This document shows positions 42,050-52,225 of a stretch of 55,047 nt of DNA, piece after piece. Origin of the DNA: an uncultured Prevotellaceae bacterium (GTDB lineage: Bacteria > Bacteroidota > Bacteroidia > Bacteroidales > Bacteroidaceae). The translations under genes and the position numbers were made by a program. How positions within the stretch are numbered: position 1 is the first letter of the stretch; each line of letters begins with the position of its first letter. Location: NCBI GenBank assembly GCA_900318885.1, contig ONMN01000005.1, positions 1 through 55,047 on the forward strand. Reading direction: 5' to 3'. Under the pieces are notes generated by a model that ran no database searches, had not been told where the DNA came from, and was given only the letters and a program-made list of their open reading frames with translations.

Positions 42050-45000
42050 ATGAAAAAACAACTACTAAGATTTAGTACGTTATGCTTGTTGCTCATTCTG
42101 GGAATGACGCAGGCAGTAGCGTTCACTGACATCAAGGCAGATTTCACCAATGGTTCGTTCTTCACTGCTGAAGAGACCAGTGTGACTACTGCTGGATTGA
42201 AGATGAATGCTGACGGCACGTTTACACGTGTGGCAGCTGATGCTGCAGATGCTAACGCAGTGATTACTGGTAAGTTCCACTCGAACGAGCATGGTATCAG
42301 TAATTTCTCGGCCACTGTCAAGGTGGATGGCCCGGTAAAGGTTTCCATGGGAACCTGCGCCTGGGGTGGTGACGTGACGATTAAGGATGCCACGGGTGCT
42401 ACCGTAGGTACGTTCAACACGAACACCGGTGCATGCTACCACAACAACAAGACCGACAACATTGCCTCGACGTACTACAAAGGTGAGGCTACCACGCTGA
42501 CCATTAGTGGCGGCAGCTATACTCCGTACTTTGCTGTAGAGGCTGTTGATCCTTCTCAGCTGGCCAACGAAGCTACTGTGACTTTTGCAGCCGATGGAGC
42601 TGAAGGCGTCGTTCCTGCCGCAGTCAAGCAAGATGTGGGCAGTACCTTTACACTGCCAAAGAACTACACTCTCTATGCGGAGGGCAAGACGCTGACTGCA
42701 TGGACCGACGGTACCACCTACTATGCCCCCGGTTCTGAATTTACCGTTCCCGCTGAGGATATTACGCTGACTGCTAATTTTACCTATAATCAGGTGAACC
42801 TCGAAGACCGTACTGAGCCCGTGACCGTGAAGTGGAACTTCCGTCGCGATGCAGGTGCTCCTACTGTAGCCTATCAGAATGCTACGGGTTTCTGGGTGGC
42901 TCAGGCTACTGTCAATGGTAAGACCATCGATGTGAAGGCTGACTTTGACACCAACAATGGCGGTAAGTTTGCCAACGGCAACTGGAACGACTGGGCACAG
43001 CTGAACCAGGGTACAAAGTGGACTATTCCTTCTTGTAAGGGTGCCACCGTATCGATGGAGGCTTATAGTGAAATCACCACTACCACCATCGACGGTCAGA
43101 CCGACTATACCAGCGGCAAGACCATCAGCTACGAGATTGGTGGTTCTGCAGAGACCGTTGACGTGGTTATCGGCGACGGCTCATACTATCGTTACATCCA
43201 GGTGGTGCTGCCCGTAGTGGCCAGCGCCGGCGGCGAGAAGTTTGACAATGTCGATGCTTCTATTGAGTGGCCAATGCTGGTTGACGGAAATGTGGATTTG
43301 GAAAGCAAGACCATCAATCCTGAGTCTGCTTTTTCAGTAACTTCTTTCGAATATAGCCCTGCTGATGCTACGGTTGCCACCGGTTCACGCAGCAAGGATC
43401 CTGATAACGGTTTGAAGTTCGTGACCTTTACGGGTGAGAACGTTCAGCTGCACTGGAATGTGAAGCCTGCTTCGGGCATTACCTTCACTCCGACTCAGAT
43501 TAAGATGTACGTACAGCGCTTCGGTACCAACAAGAAGGACGGTGTCGTCGTTACCGCCAAGGTGGGTGAAGGCGAGCCGATGTCTCTTGGAACCTTTACG
43601 GCACGCCGTGCCAACTGGGATGACAGCCAGGAGGAAGGCCAGTGGGGTGGTGTACTCAGTAACCTGGTCAACGAGGTGGTGATCGACCTGACTGAGGAGC
43701 AGCAAAAGGCCCTGACGTCTGGCGAAGGCTTCGACCTGTATGCAACAACCGGTCTGGCCAACAATAAGGCCGGCGGTTTCGCCGATGTCCGCATCTATGG
43801 TAAGGTGAACGGTACGAAGGCCGCTGTCGAGATGTACACCCTTGCTGTTGCTGCTAGTCCTGAAGAAGGCGGTAGTGTCAGCAAATATCCGAATGCTGAT
43901 GAATACGAGGAGAATACCGAGGTTACGCTGACTGCCACCGAGAACTTCGGATACGACTTTGTGAACTGGACGAATGCTACAGGTTCGGAAATTTCCACTG
44001 AGGCTAAGTTCAAGTATTACGTGATGAGTCACGAGACACTGACCGCCAACTTCAAGAAGGTGGAGACTTACGAGTTGAAACTGAATGTTGACGGTACGAA
44101 TGACTACATGGTTGCTGTCAGTCCCGCTCCTACAGTGGTTGACGGCAAGTGGATGTATGAGGCTGGTACAACGGTTGTCCTGACGGCCAGCCAGTATGAG
44201 GGTCTGGTGACCTTCACCAACTGGAACGACGGTACGACGAGCAGCGAACTGACTGTAACGATGGATGGCGATAAGGATATTGTCGCAACTTATTCTGAGG
44301 CTGACATCATTGCCGGCTGGGACTTCTATAAGGCTGGTGCCAGTGGCCGTAAGGCTGACTTCGCCGCACAGGACAACGACGGTGACGCACTGAATCTGGT
44401 GAATACCGAGACTGGTGAGACCAGCGGCTGGCTCGACAAGTCGACTGTTGCCGGAGGTGGTTACGAGAGCTTTGCCGGTGCTGCCGTCAACTGGCGTCAG
44501 GGCAAGCAAAACGGCGACGTGGGTAACTGGCACTGGCAGACGAAGATCAATGCCGAGGCATTTACCGACATCAACGTACAGTTCCAGATGCTGTATAACT
44601 ACAACGCTTATCAGACCTACGATGCTGAATACTCGCTGGACGGCGAGAACTGGACCAAGTTCGGCAGCGTGACTATGACGGGTGTGAAGGCTGTGGCTCA
44701 GTTCAACGAGAAGCTGCCTGAGGCTGCCAACAACCAGAAGGATCTCTTCATCCGTATGAAGGCCGACAAGACCTCGCAGGTCGACGGCGCTGCATCGGCT
44801 AACGACGGTAACACGCTGGCTATGTTCTTCATCACTGGTACTCCGAAGCTGGTTGACGACGGCACGGCTCCTGTGCTTGTTTCGACAGTTCCTGCCGACG
44901 GTGCTACTGGCGCTTCTGCCAGCGGTAAGATTGTGCTTACCTTCGACGAGCGCGTGAAGATGAAGGACGGTGCTAAGGGTATGATGGCTGTCAACAACGG

Positions 45001-46525
45001 CATGAGCGGTGCTTGGCAGGTAGAGCCCACCGTCAGTGGTAAGGCCATTACCTTCGAATATAAGGGACTGGAGTATGCTACTCCTTACACCTTCTCTCTG
45101 GCAGCCAACACTGTCAGCGACCTGACAGACAACTATCTGGACAAGGACATCACGATTAACTTTACCATCATGACGCGTCCGACGGTAGAGAAGAAGGCTT
45201 ACGACCAGGTTGTCGAGAATGCCGAGCAGCTGGTGGCTGCCATCGAAGCTGCCCAGAAGCGCAACGACAAGAACGTGCGCTACCGCATCTTCATCAAGAA
45301 CGGTGAATACACCATTCCTCTGAAGAGCACCATGAAGACCTGTAACGGTTACGAGGTGCCTGAGTGTATCACATTCATCAATACCCAGAACGTATCGTTC
45401 ATCGGCGAGAGCCGCGACGGTGTCATCATCACCAATGGTATTGACAAGAACGCTACCTTCGCCGGTCAGTACGGCACTACCAGCAAGTACGACGGTATCG
45501 GTAACAGCGACGTGTTCCAGATCAGCGGTAGCGACTACTACTTCCAGGATCTGACCATCGAGAGCGGTATGGACGACGCTACTGGTCGTGACCTCGCCGT
45601 TCAGGATAAGGCTACGCGTACCATTTATAAGAATACCGGTCTGCGCGGCTATCAGGATACTTGGACTTCGAACAACGACAACGGACTCTACTACTTCGAG
45701 GAGGGTTACGTTCGCGGACGTACCGACTACATGTGCGGTAAGGGCGACGCATTCTTCAATGGTGTCGAACTGCGCCAGATTGCCGGTGGTTATGCTGCCG
45801 TACCTTCGAAGAGCATCAAGTACGGTTACGTCTACAAAGACTGCGTCATCAACGGTGAAGGTGATAATGTTGACGGCAACTATACCCTCGGTCGTCCTTG
45901 GGGTAGCGGCACTCCTGTAGCCCTCTTCATCGACACGAAGATGAATGTGGTGCCTTCAGCTATTGGCTGGAGTGAGATGAGTAATGGCTGGCCCAAGCGT
46001 TTCGCTGAGTACAACTCAATGACATCTACTGGTTCGCAGATTGACCTGAGCGGTCGTAAGAAGACCTTCGGCGAAGGTCATGCCAACAATCCTATACTGA
46101 CTGCCGAGGAAGCTGCCGAGGCTGGCAACCTGCACAATGTATTTGGCGAGTGGGATCCCACATTGCTTACCGAGCAGGCTCCTGTTCCACAGAACGTGAA
46201 GATTGCCGGAACCAGTCTGACTTGGGACAACAGCGACTACGCTCTGTTGTGGGCTGTCTGCAAGAATGGCAGCGTTGTTGGCTTCACCACTGAGCCTGCC
46301 TATACCGTCGACGACGCTACGGCAACCTATACCGTGCGTGCTGCCAACGAGATGGGTGGTCTGAGCGAAGCTTCTGATGCCGCTACAACAGCAACTGGCA
46401 TTGAGAACGTCAGTGCAGCTAAGCCTGTTGTCGATGGTGCTATCTATAACCTGAACGGTCAGAAGGTGAACAACGCCACAAAGGGTGTCTACATCATCAA
46501 TGGTCGCAAGGTCGTGATTAAGTGA
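42050..46525 (+). CDS. Giant secreted pectinesterase (CE8) with repeat domains and a C-terminal sorting-like motif
   Basis: The 1491-aa protein has a signal peptide (to about residue 24), then beta-sandwich regions and InlB-type/bacterial-repeat modules near residues 175-250, 595-680 and 680-760. A Big_5-like domain lies near 937-1040 (PVLVSTVPADGATGA; KIVLTFDERVKM). A pectin methylesterase beta-helix begins near 1043. Catalytic motifs: GYQDTW (near 1200), GRTDYMCGKGDAFF (Asp) and TLGRPWG (Arg, near 1280). It removes methyl groups from pectin. The last 30 residues (AIYNLNGQKVNNATKGVYII, ending KVVIK) match the C-terminal motif of Prevotella secreted enzymes and recall a type IX sorting domain. 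Followed by SusCD. Confidence 0.9.
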   Translation: MKKQLLRFSTLCLLLILGMTQAVAFTDIKADFTNGSFFTAEETSVTTAGLKMNADGTFTRVAADAADANAVITGKFHSNEHGISNFSATVKVDGPVKVSMGTCAWGGDVTIKDATGATVGTFNTNTGACYHNNKTDNIASTYYKGEATTLTISGGSYTPYFAVEAVDPSQLANEATVTFAADGAEGVVPAAVKQDVGSTFTLPKNYTLYAEGKTLTAWTDGTTYYAPGSEFTVPAEDITLTANFTYNQVNLEDRTEPVTVKWNFRRDAGAPTVAYQNATGFWVAQATVNGKTIDVKADFDTNNGGKFANGNWNDWAQLNQGTKWTIPSCKGATVSMEAYSEITTTTIDGQTDYTSGKTISYEIGGSAETVDVVIGDGSYYRYIQVVLPVVASAGGEKFDNVDASIEWPMLVDGNVDLESKTINPESAFSVTSFEYSPADATVATGSRSKDPDNGLKFVTFTGENVQLHWNVKPASGITFTPTQIKMYVQRFGTNKKDGVVVTAKVGEGEPMSLGTFTARRANWDDSQEEGQWGGVLSNLVNEVVIDLTEEQQKALTSGEGFDLYATTGLANNKAGGFADVRIYGKVNGTKAAVEMYTLAVAASPEEGGSVSKYPNADEYEENTEVTLTATENFGYDFVNWTNATGSEISTEAKFKYYVMSHETLTANFKKVETYELKLNVDGTNDYMVAVSPAPTVVDGKWMYEAGTTVVLTASQYEGLVTFTNWNDGTTSSELTVTMDGDKDIVATYSEADIIAGWDFYKAGASGRKADFAAQDNDGDALNLVNTETGETSGWLDKSTVAGGGYESFAGAAVNWRQGKQNGDVGNWHWQTKINAEAFTDINVQFQMLYNYNAYQTYDAEYSLDGENWTKFGSVTMTGVKAVAQFNEKLPEAANNQKDLFIRMKADKTSQVDGAASANDGNTLAMFFITGTPKLVDDGTAPVLVSTVPADGATGASASGKIVLTFDERVKMKDGAKGMMAVNNGMSGAWQVEPTVSGKAITFEYKGLEYATPYTFSLAANTVSDLTDNYLDKDITINFTIMTRPTVEKKAYDQVVENAEQLVAAIEAAQKRNDKNVRYRIFIKNGEYTIPLKSTMKTCNGYEVPECITFINTQNVSFIGESRDGVIITNGIDKNATFAGQYGTTSKYDGIGNSDVFQISGSDYYFQDLTIESGMDDATGRDLAVQDKATRTIYKNTGLRGYQDTWTSNNDNGLYYFEEGYVRGRTDYMCGKGDAFFNGVELRQIAGGYAAVPSKSIKYGYVYKDCVINGEGDNVDGNYTLGRPWGSGTPVALFIDTKMNVVPSAIGWSEMSNGWPKRFAEYNSMTSTGSQIDLSGRKKTFGEGHANNPILTAEEAAEAGNLHNVFGEWDPTLLTEQAPVPQNVKIAGTSLTWDNSDYALLWAVCKNGSVVGFTTEPAYTVDDATATYTVRAANEMGGLSEASDAATTATGIENVSAAKPVVDGAIYNLNGQKVNNATKGVYIINGRKVVIK

Positions 46526-46624
46526 GAGAAGAACTGAGCTTGCTCGAGTTCTTCCGAGCGTGAACGAGCTCGAGCGAAGCTCAAGGTCGTGATTAAGTGA
46601 GAGAAGAATTGAGCTTACTCGAGT
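46507..46624 (+). repeat. 43-nt direct duplication spanning the pectinesterase stop codon
   Basis: 46507-46549 and 46582-46624 match at 41 of 43 positions; both contain the final codons (AAGGTCGTGATTAAG) and TGA. The copies are 75 nt apart. Copy one and the spacer form a hairpin (GAGCTTGCTCGAG with CTCGAGCGAAGCTC). Confidence 0.85.
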
Positions 46625-46630
46625 AAAATC

Positions 46631-46663
46631 GAGCGGAAGGCACTGCCTTTCCGCTCTTTTTTT
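46631..46663 (+). terminator. Terminator after the pectinesterase gene
   Basis: GAGCGGAAGG pairs with CCTTTCCGCTC (one bulge) across a short loop and is followed by a run of seven T. It separates the pectinesterase gene from the SusC promoter. Confidence 0.85.
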
Positions 46664-46671
46664 ATAAAAAA

Positions 46672-46703
46672 TTTGCTCATTTCAATAAAATGTATTAATT
46701 TTG
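46672..46703 (+). promoter_or_regulatory. susCD promoter
   Basis: TTTG (46672-46675), 20 nt, TAATTTTG (46696-46703): full consensus, starting 9 nt after the terminator. The leader to ATG 46759 is about 50 nt and A-rich. Confidence 0.8.
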
Positions 46704-46758
46704 CACCAATTTAACAACAACTACTTTTTTTATAAAACAAACAAAACAACTAATTAAC

Positions 46759-49700
46759 ATGCAAAAAAGAAGACTGCTTCTAGTCATCATGCTGTGTGCA
46801 TTTTGGCTAATGGGCTTTGCCCAGAATGCAATCAAGGGTACCGTCAAGGACAAGACGGGTGAACCTCTGATTGGTGTGAGCGTTACCTATGGTAACGGCC
46901 AGGGTACAGTGACCGACATTGACGGTAACTTCAGTGTCAATGCCCCCGCTGGTACTTCCATCAAACTGTCGTATGTTGGCTACAAGCCACAGACAGTGAA
47001 AGGCTCTGGCAACATGAACATTACTTTGGAAGAAGACAACACGACGTTGGAAGATGTCGTTGTGGTGGGTTATGGTACGATGAAGCGTCGCGACCTGACT
47101 GGTGCTGTGGCATCTGTCAGTGGTGAGACGCTGGCCAAGAACCCCGTGTCGAACATTGCTCAGGCCCTGCAGGGTCAGCTGCCCGGTGTCAGCGTGATGA
47201 GTCAGGACGGCCGCCCCGGTGCCACGATGAACATCCGCGTGCGTGGTGGTGGTTCTATCACCCAGAGCAACGACCCTCTCTACATTGTTGACGGTGTGCA
47301 GGTGAGTACCATTGAGGACATTCCTGCTGACAATATCGAGAGCATCGACGTGTTGAAGGACGCTGCCTCGACGGCCATCTACGGTGCCCGTGGTGCTAAC
47401 GGTGTTATCCTCATCACCACCAAGGGTTCGAAGGGTGAAGGCAAGGCCAAGGTGAAGTACAACATGTACTACCAGATCAAGAAGTCGAGCTATACGCCCG
47501 ACGTGCAGAATGCCTACGACTATGTATTGCACAACTGGAGCTATGCTACCGCTTTAGGCGAGAGCTACGGTGACGGTTTGGCCAATTATTTCGGTCTTGG
47601 CAGTCAGTATGGCAACCACTTGGACGACTACCGCAACGTTGGTGTTCACAACTATGTTGACGACGTGATGGAGACCGCTCATGCTTGGAACCACGACCTG
47701 TCGCTGACTGGTGGTAACCAGAACACGAAGTACTACGCCAGCGTCAACTACAACTACGACAAGGGTAACCGCATCCAGACCGGTGCCAGACGTTGGAGTG
47801 CCAACTTCAAGATTTCGCAGAAGATTAACAAGGACCTGACCTTCGATGCTGACTTGCGTTATGGCGAGATGCAGTTCAAGGGCGACAAGTTCGACTATGC
47901 TGCCGGTAATTCCGTCTATGGCTATCGCCCCATCGACACTCCTTTAGGCAAGGGCGACCCTGCCGACCTGAGCTTGGGTAGTGCCAGCGTGGAACCAAAA
48001 TATAGTCCCCTGGCTATCATCGACAACTACAGCAGCGTCCGCAACCGTCAGCGCATCAGCGGCATGGGTACCCTGACGTGGAACGTCATCAAGGGTCTCA
48101 TCGCCAAGACGGAACTCTCGCTGAGCCGCAACTGGACCAAGACGGAAGGCTGGGACGGCGGTAAGTCGGAGAATCCCTACAATAAGGCAACCCTCTCTCA
48201 GGGCGATGGCTATAACGTTCGTTGGGCTACTACGCTGAACTACGAGGTGCAGGGCTTGGGCGAAGACCACAACCTGTCGTTCCTCGCTGGTAACGAGGTG
48301 CTGGCTTCTAAGTCGAACAGCAGCACGATGACCGGTGCCGGATATCCTTCTGCATTCTCACAGGAAACAGCCTTCGGTATGTTCAATATGTACAATATGA
48401 ACGAGAAATACCTCGAGCAGGCCCAGCAGACTTCCGACATGAGCTACACCATCGGTGAGCCCAAGCACACGCTGTCGTGGTTTGGTCGTGTCAACTACAG
48501 CTATTTAGGCCGCTACCTCTTCACCGCTACGTTCCGTGCCGACGGTAGCTCTAATTTCGCTCCTAACAACCACTGGGGTTACTTCCCCGCTGCCGCCTTT
48601 GCTTGGCGTATCAACGACGAGCCGTTCATGGCCTCTGCCAAGGACTGGTTGGACAACCTGAAGCTCCGTCTGTCGTATGGTACCTCTGGTAACGACAACA
48701 TCGACGCCTCGCTGTGGAAAGAATATTGGGTTCCCTCAGTCGTTTGGTCGAACGGCATCCGCAAGGTGACCTTCTCGCCCGGTGCCGTACTGGCCAATCC
48801 CGACCTGAAGTGGGAGACCACTATCTCGCGTAACATCGGTATCGACTACGGTTTCTGGAATGGTAAGCTGCGTGGTGCCATCGAGTTCTACTGGAACACC
48901 ACGAAGGACATCCTCATGCGCGTGCCTGTTGCTGAGTCAACCGGTCACAGCTATCAGTACCAGAATGTCGGTGAGACCTCCAACAAGGGTATCGAACTCT
49001 CTGTCTTCTACGAGATATACCGTTCGAAGGACTTCAACGTGAGCGTCAACGCCACTTACAACTATAATAAGAATAATGTGGAGAAGGTGGTTGACGGCGT
49101 CAATGCCGACACCAACACCAACTGGGGTTCGTCCATGAAGCGCCCGTATAACGACTACATCATCCGCGAAGGTGAGCCCGTAGGTACTATCTGGGGTTAC
49201 AAGAGCGCCGGTTTCTACACCGTTGACGACTTCACCGTCGAGAATGGCGTATGGAAGTTGAAGCCCGGTGTTCCCGACATGGGTAGCAACGTCACCAACT
49301 ATGCCAACGGCTATCTGAAGGCTTATCCCGTTCCCACCGACGAGGACGATAATGCCACACAGGTGGCACGTCCGGGTATGGTGAAGTTCCAGGATACTGA
49401 CGGCAACGGCGTCATCACCGAGGAGGATGCTTGTGTCATTGGTCATACAATGCCCGAGCACACCGGTGGTTTCAACTTCAATCTTAACTACAAGGACTTC
49501 GACTTCTCCGCAGGCTTCACCTATCAGATTGGCGGCGACGTTTATAACGCCAACGCTATGCACTCTATGATGGGTAACAAGGATACCAGCTTCGGTTGGA
49601 ACCGTCTGGCTATCGTCAGCGACTGCTGGAAGATGTACGATGTCGATGCCAGCGGCGACCTCGTAGCCGTCACCGATCCTTCTGCGCTGGCTAAGCTCAA

Positions 49701-50022
49701 CGCCGGTGCCAAGTATGCACTGCCTTACTACGAGTATGGTCTGGTCACCTCTGAGTTCATCGAGGATGCTTCTTACCTGCGTCTGAACACCCTGACCCTT
49801 GGTTACACACTGCCTAAGAACATCACCAAGAAGGTGGGCATCTCTAACCTGCGCGTCTATTTCACCGGTGGTAACCTCTTCTGCCTCACAGGTTATGATG
49901 GCAGCGACCCCGACGTGAACACTCGTCCTGGAGGCAACAATGGCTTCCCCACTCCTAACTACGACTGGAACGCCTATCCGCGCGCCAGAACCTACACTTT
50001 TGGTCTTAACGTTGCATTCTAA
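46759..50022 (+). CDS. SusC/RagA TonB-linked outer membrane transporter
   Basis: The 1087-aa protein has a signal peptide (to Gln22), a carboxypeptidase-regulatory-like domain (IKGTVKDKTGEPLIGVSVTY), a TonB box region (LEDVVVVGYGTMKRRDLTGA), a plug (LPGVSVMSQDGRPGATMNIR; IESIDVLKDAASTAIYGARG), and a 22-strand barrel ending RTYTFGLNVAF. It imports oligosaccharides with its SusD partner, driven by TonB/ExbBD. Its neighbours (pectinesterase, GH43) suggest a pectic substrate. susD follows 21 nt later. Confidence 0.97.
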   Translation: MQKRRLLLVIMLCAFWLMGFAQNAIKGTVKDKTGEPLIGVSVTYGNGQGTVTDIDGNFSVNAPAGTSIKLSYVGYKPQTVKGSGNMNITLEEDNTTLEDVVVVGYGTMKRRDLTGAVASVSGETLAKNPVSNIAQALQGQLPGVSVMSQDGRPGATMNIRVRGGGSITQSNDPLYIVDGVQVSTIEDIPADNIESIDVLKDAASTAIYGARGANGVILITTKGSKGEGKAKVKYNMYYQIKKSSYTPDVQNAYDYVLHNWSYATALGESYGDGLANYFGLGSQYGNHLDDYRNVGVHNYVDDVMETAHAWNHDLSLTGGNQNTKYYASVNYNYDKGNRIQTGARRWSANFKISQKINKDLTFDADLRYGEMQFKGDKFDYAAGNSVYGYRPIDTPLGKGDPADLSLGSASVEPKYSPLAIIDNYSSVRNRQRISGMGTLTWNVIKGLIAKTELSLSRNWTKTEGWDGGKSENPYNKATLSQGDGYNVRWATTLNYEVQGLGEDHNLSFLAGNEVLASKSNSSTMTGAGYPSAFSQETAFGMFNMYNMNEKYLEQAQQTSDMSYTIGEPKHTLSWFGRVNYSYLGRYLFTATFRADGSSNFAPNNHWGYFPAAAFAWRINDEPFMASAKDWLDNLKLRLSYGTSGNDNIDASLWKEYWVPSVVWSNGIRKVTFSPGAVLANPDLKWETTISRNIGIDYGFWNGKLRGAIEFYWNTTKDILMRVPVAESTGHSYQYQNVGETSNKGIELSVFYEIYRSKDFNVSVNATYNYNKNNVEKVVDGVNADTNTNWGSSMKRPYNDYIIREGEPVGTIWGYKSAGFYTVDDFTVENGVWKLKPGVPDMGSNVTNYANGYLKAYPVPTDEDDNATQVARPGMVKFQDTDGNGVITEEDACVIGHTMPEHTGGFNFNLNYKDFDFSAGFTYQIGGDVYNANAMHSMMGNKDTSFGWNRLAIVSDCWKMYDVDASGDLVAVTDPSALAKLNAGAKYALPYYEYGLVTSEFIEDASYLRLNTLTLGYTLPKNITKKVGISNLRVYFTGGNLFCLTGYDGSDPDVNTRPGGNNGFPTPNYDWNAYPRARTYTFGLNVAF

Positions 50023-50043
50023 AACATGGGAGGAAATAAAGAT

Positions 50044-52170
50044 ATGAAAAAGACATTATATTCAGTATTATTTGCTGCTGTCGCACTGTTGACAGGTGTA
50101 TCGTGCAGCGATTATTTGGAGACCAGCACCACGTCAAAGGCTGATGCAAAGTTCGTGTTCTCTACCAACGAGACGGCACGTGCCGCGCTGGAGGGTGCTT
50201 ACGCTGCATGGGTCGATGCAGCCCAGAATAAGGTGTTCGGCGACGGACTGTTCTATGCTGCCGACGTGGCAGGCTCCGACATCGAGCGTCACCCTGAGAA
50301 CTTCTCTAACCAGCCAGGTCGTCACTATCCCGAGTGTTTCTATCAGGATGGTAACTACGCCAAGGACTACACCCTCCTGAGCTACCAGAAGGAGAACGAT
50401 ACCTATGCTTCGCTCTATTCTGTCATCACCAAGGCCAGCATCGTCGCTTCGGCCATCGAGGGTGCCGACGGCTTCGAGGAGATGATTGAGACTGGTGTCG
50501 AGAATACCATGGGTCAGCTCTATGGCGAGGCTATCGCCCTGCGTGCTACGGCCTATCGCGAGCTCATCAAGTACTTCGGCGACGTACCCTATGTCAGCGG
50601 TAAGTCCACCGACCACGACGGACTCGTAGGCCGCGACTCCATCTACGACGTCATTCTCAACGATCTCATGATCGTCGCTCCCGTCATGTATCGTGTCGGT
50701 TCTATCCCCGGTGTTAACGGCAAGAACTACTTCTCACGTACCTATGTCGAGGGACTCATCGGTCGTCTGGCTCTCGAGGCTGGTGGCTACCAGACCCGTC
50801 GTGGCGACATCCGCCGTGTCGACGGAATGGGCAATGAGGTGAAATTCGAAGCCTTCCCTGGCAGTCAGGAAAACAATGGTGCCACCTACGCCCGTCGTAG
50901 CGACTGGCAGTCGTACTACAACATTGCCAAGATGTATTTCAAGGACGTTATCGACAATCCCGGCTCTGCCAAGTTCATCACCGACGACAGTCGTGAGGTT
51001 AAAAACCCCTATCAGGTGTTCTTTAATCAGATGCATGGCGACGACGACGCGTTTGCTGACGAGAGCATCTACGAGTACGCTATGGCTCAGGGTGGCAGTG
51101 CCGGCAACGACGCGCGTCCTTACTCCTTCGGTCGTCCTTCCACGGGTGCTTCGAAGGACAACTACCCCTGTAAGAACTACGGTCAGGGCCGCATCAATCC
51201 CGCCTTCTACTATGGCGTCTTCGACCCTGCCGACATGCGTCGCGACGTAAGCTGCACGGTCACTGGTACCAAGGGTGCCGACGGTACCGAGATTATCCTG
51301 CCCTTCACGCCCGGTTCGCAGGGCAAGGGTGGCGGTATTGCCTACAACAAGTGGGACGAGAACCGTCAGACAAAGCCTTGGGTTGCCAACCAGCGTAAGT
51401 CCGGCATCAACGGTCCCTACATGCGTATATCCGAAATCTACCTTGGCTATGCAGAGGCGTGTGCTGCTTTGGGCGACCAGGCTGAAGCCCGCAAGTATCT
51501 CGACATCATCCGCAACCGTGCCTTCGGTTCTGCCGCTGCTGCCAAGACCGACGATTTCATTGCCAAGGAAGGCTCGCTGCTCAATGCCATCATTCAGGAG
51601 CGCGGCTTCGAGTTTGCCGGTGAGGGCGACCGTCGCTGGACACTCATCCGCACTGGTCTCCTGCCTGCTAAGATCAAGTACATCAAGGAGTTGACCAAGC
51701 AGATGTTCGACGGTCTGAAGGCCAATGGCTACTACACCTTCGACAACGGCAACACCATCTCTGAGTACATCTGGACGAAGTATGTCGACGGAAATGAAGA
51801 GGTAGGCCATCGTCTCACCGAGCAGTGCCCTGCAGGCAAAGAGGACGATCCCGTGCTCTATCCTGGATGGCGTGGCGTCAACAACGACTGGAGCAAGTTC
51901 GGTCTTGCCATTCCCGACGGCTACAAGCCCAACCTCGCCATCAAGGGCCTCTTCAAGAAGCTCTCTGCCGAAGAGATTGCAGCCCTCGAGGCCGACGGTT
52001 ACAAGAAGACCAACTGGGCTGTTGACCTCGTCAAGGCCGAGGATGAGTATCTGAAGAACTTGTTCCTCGACTACGGCTACGTGAAGGCTCCTATCTATCT
52101 GTGGCCCTTCACCCCGAACGTCCTCGCCAACGGTGGCTTCACCAACGGCTACGGCTTCAAGAACGAGTAA
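50044..52170 (+). CDS. SusD/RagB-type glycan-binding lipoprotein
   Basis: Start at ATG 50044, which begins a proper lipoprotein signal (MKKTLYSVLFAAVALLTGVS then CSDYLE); an ATG at 50026 would add six polar residues. The 708-aa protein has SusD helical TPR features (ARAALEGAYAAWVDAA; GEAIALRATAYRELIKYFGD), the RISEIYLGYAEACAALG segment, and AIIQERGFEFAGEGDRRWTL. It captures glycans at the cell surface and forms the lid of SusC. Longer than typical SusD (about 550 aa), with an extended C-terminal part. Confidence 0.95.
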   Translation: MKKTLYSVLFAAVALLTGVSCSDYLETSTTSKADAKFVFSTNETARAALEGAYAAWVDAAQNKVFGDGLFYAADVAGSDIERHPENFSNQPGRHYPECFYQDGNYAKDYTLLSYQKENDTYASLYSVITKASIVASAIEGADGFEEMIETGVENTMGQLYGEAIALRATAYRELIKYFGDVPYVSGKSTDHDGLVGRDSIYDVILNDLMIVAPVMYRVGSIPGVNGKNYFSRTYVEGLIGRLALEAGGYQTRRGDIRRVDGMGNEVKFEAFPGSQENNGATYARRSDWQSYYNIAKMYFKDVIDNPGSAKFITDDSREVKNPYQVFFNQMHGDDDAFADESIYEYAMAQGGSAGNDARPYSFGRPSTGASKDNYPCKNYGQGRINPAFYYGVFDPADMRRDVSCTVTGTKGADGTEIILPFTPGSQGKGGGIAYNKWDENRQTKPWVANQRKSGINGPYMRISEIYLGYAEACAALGDQAEARKYLDIIRNRAFGSAAAAKTDDFIAKEGSLLNAIIQERGFEFAGEGDRRWTLIRTGLLPAKIKYIKELTKQMFDGLKANGYYTFDNGNTISEYIWTKYVDGNEEVGHRLTEQCPAGKEDDPVLYPGWRGVNNDWSKFGLAIPDGYKPNLAIKGLFKKLSAEEIAALEADGYKKTNWAVDLVKAEDEYLKNLFLDYGYVKAPIYLWPFTPNVLANGGFTNGYGFKNE

Positions 52171-52190
52171 TCCTACTACTCATAATCACA

Positions 52191-52221
52191 AAGAACGGAG
52201 AGCTTTTGGCCCTCCGTTCTT
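52191..52221. terminator. Bidirectional terminator between susD and the GH43 gene
   Basis: AAGAACGGAG (52191-52200) pairs perfectly with CTCCGTTCTT (52212-52221), followed by a T run to 52227. It serves susD on the plus strand; the A-rich left flank is too weak to be sure for the minus strand. Confidence 0.85.
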
Positions 52222-52225
52222 TTTT

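Noticed and set aside
43385-44533. 382-codon minus-strand frame inside the pectinesterase gene
   Set aside because: Shadow of a high-quality coding frame; no start context or family resemblance.
50734-51810. 358-codon minus-strand frame inside susD
   Set aside because: Shadow frame caused by biased codon use (GAC/GTC-rich) of susD; composition is typical of antisense frames.
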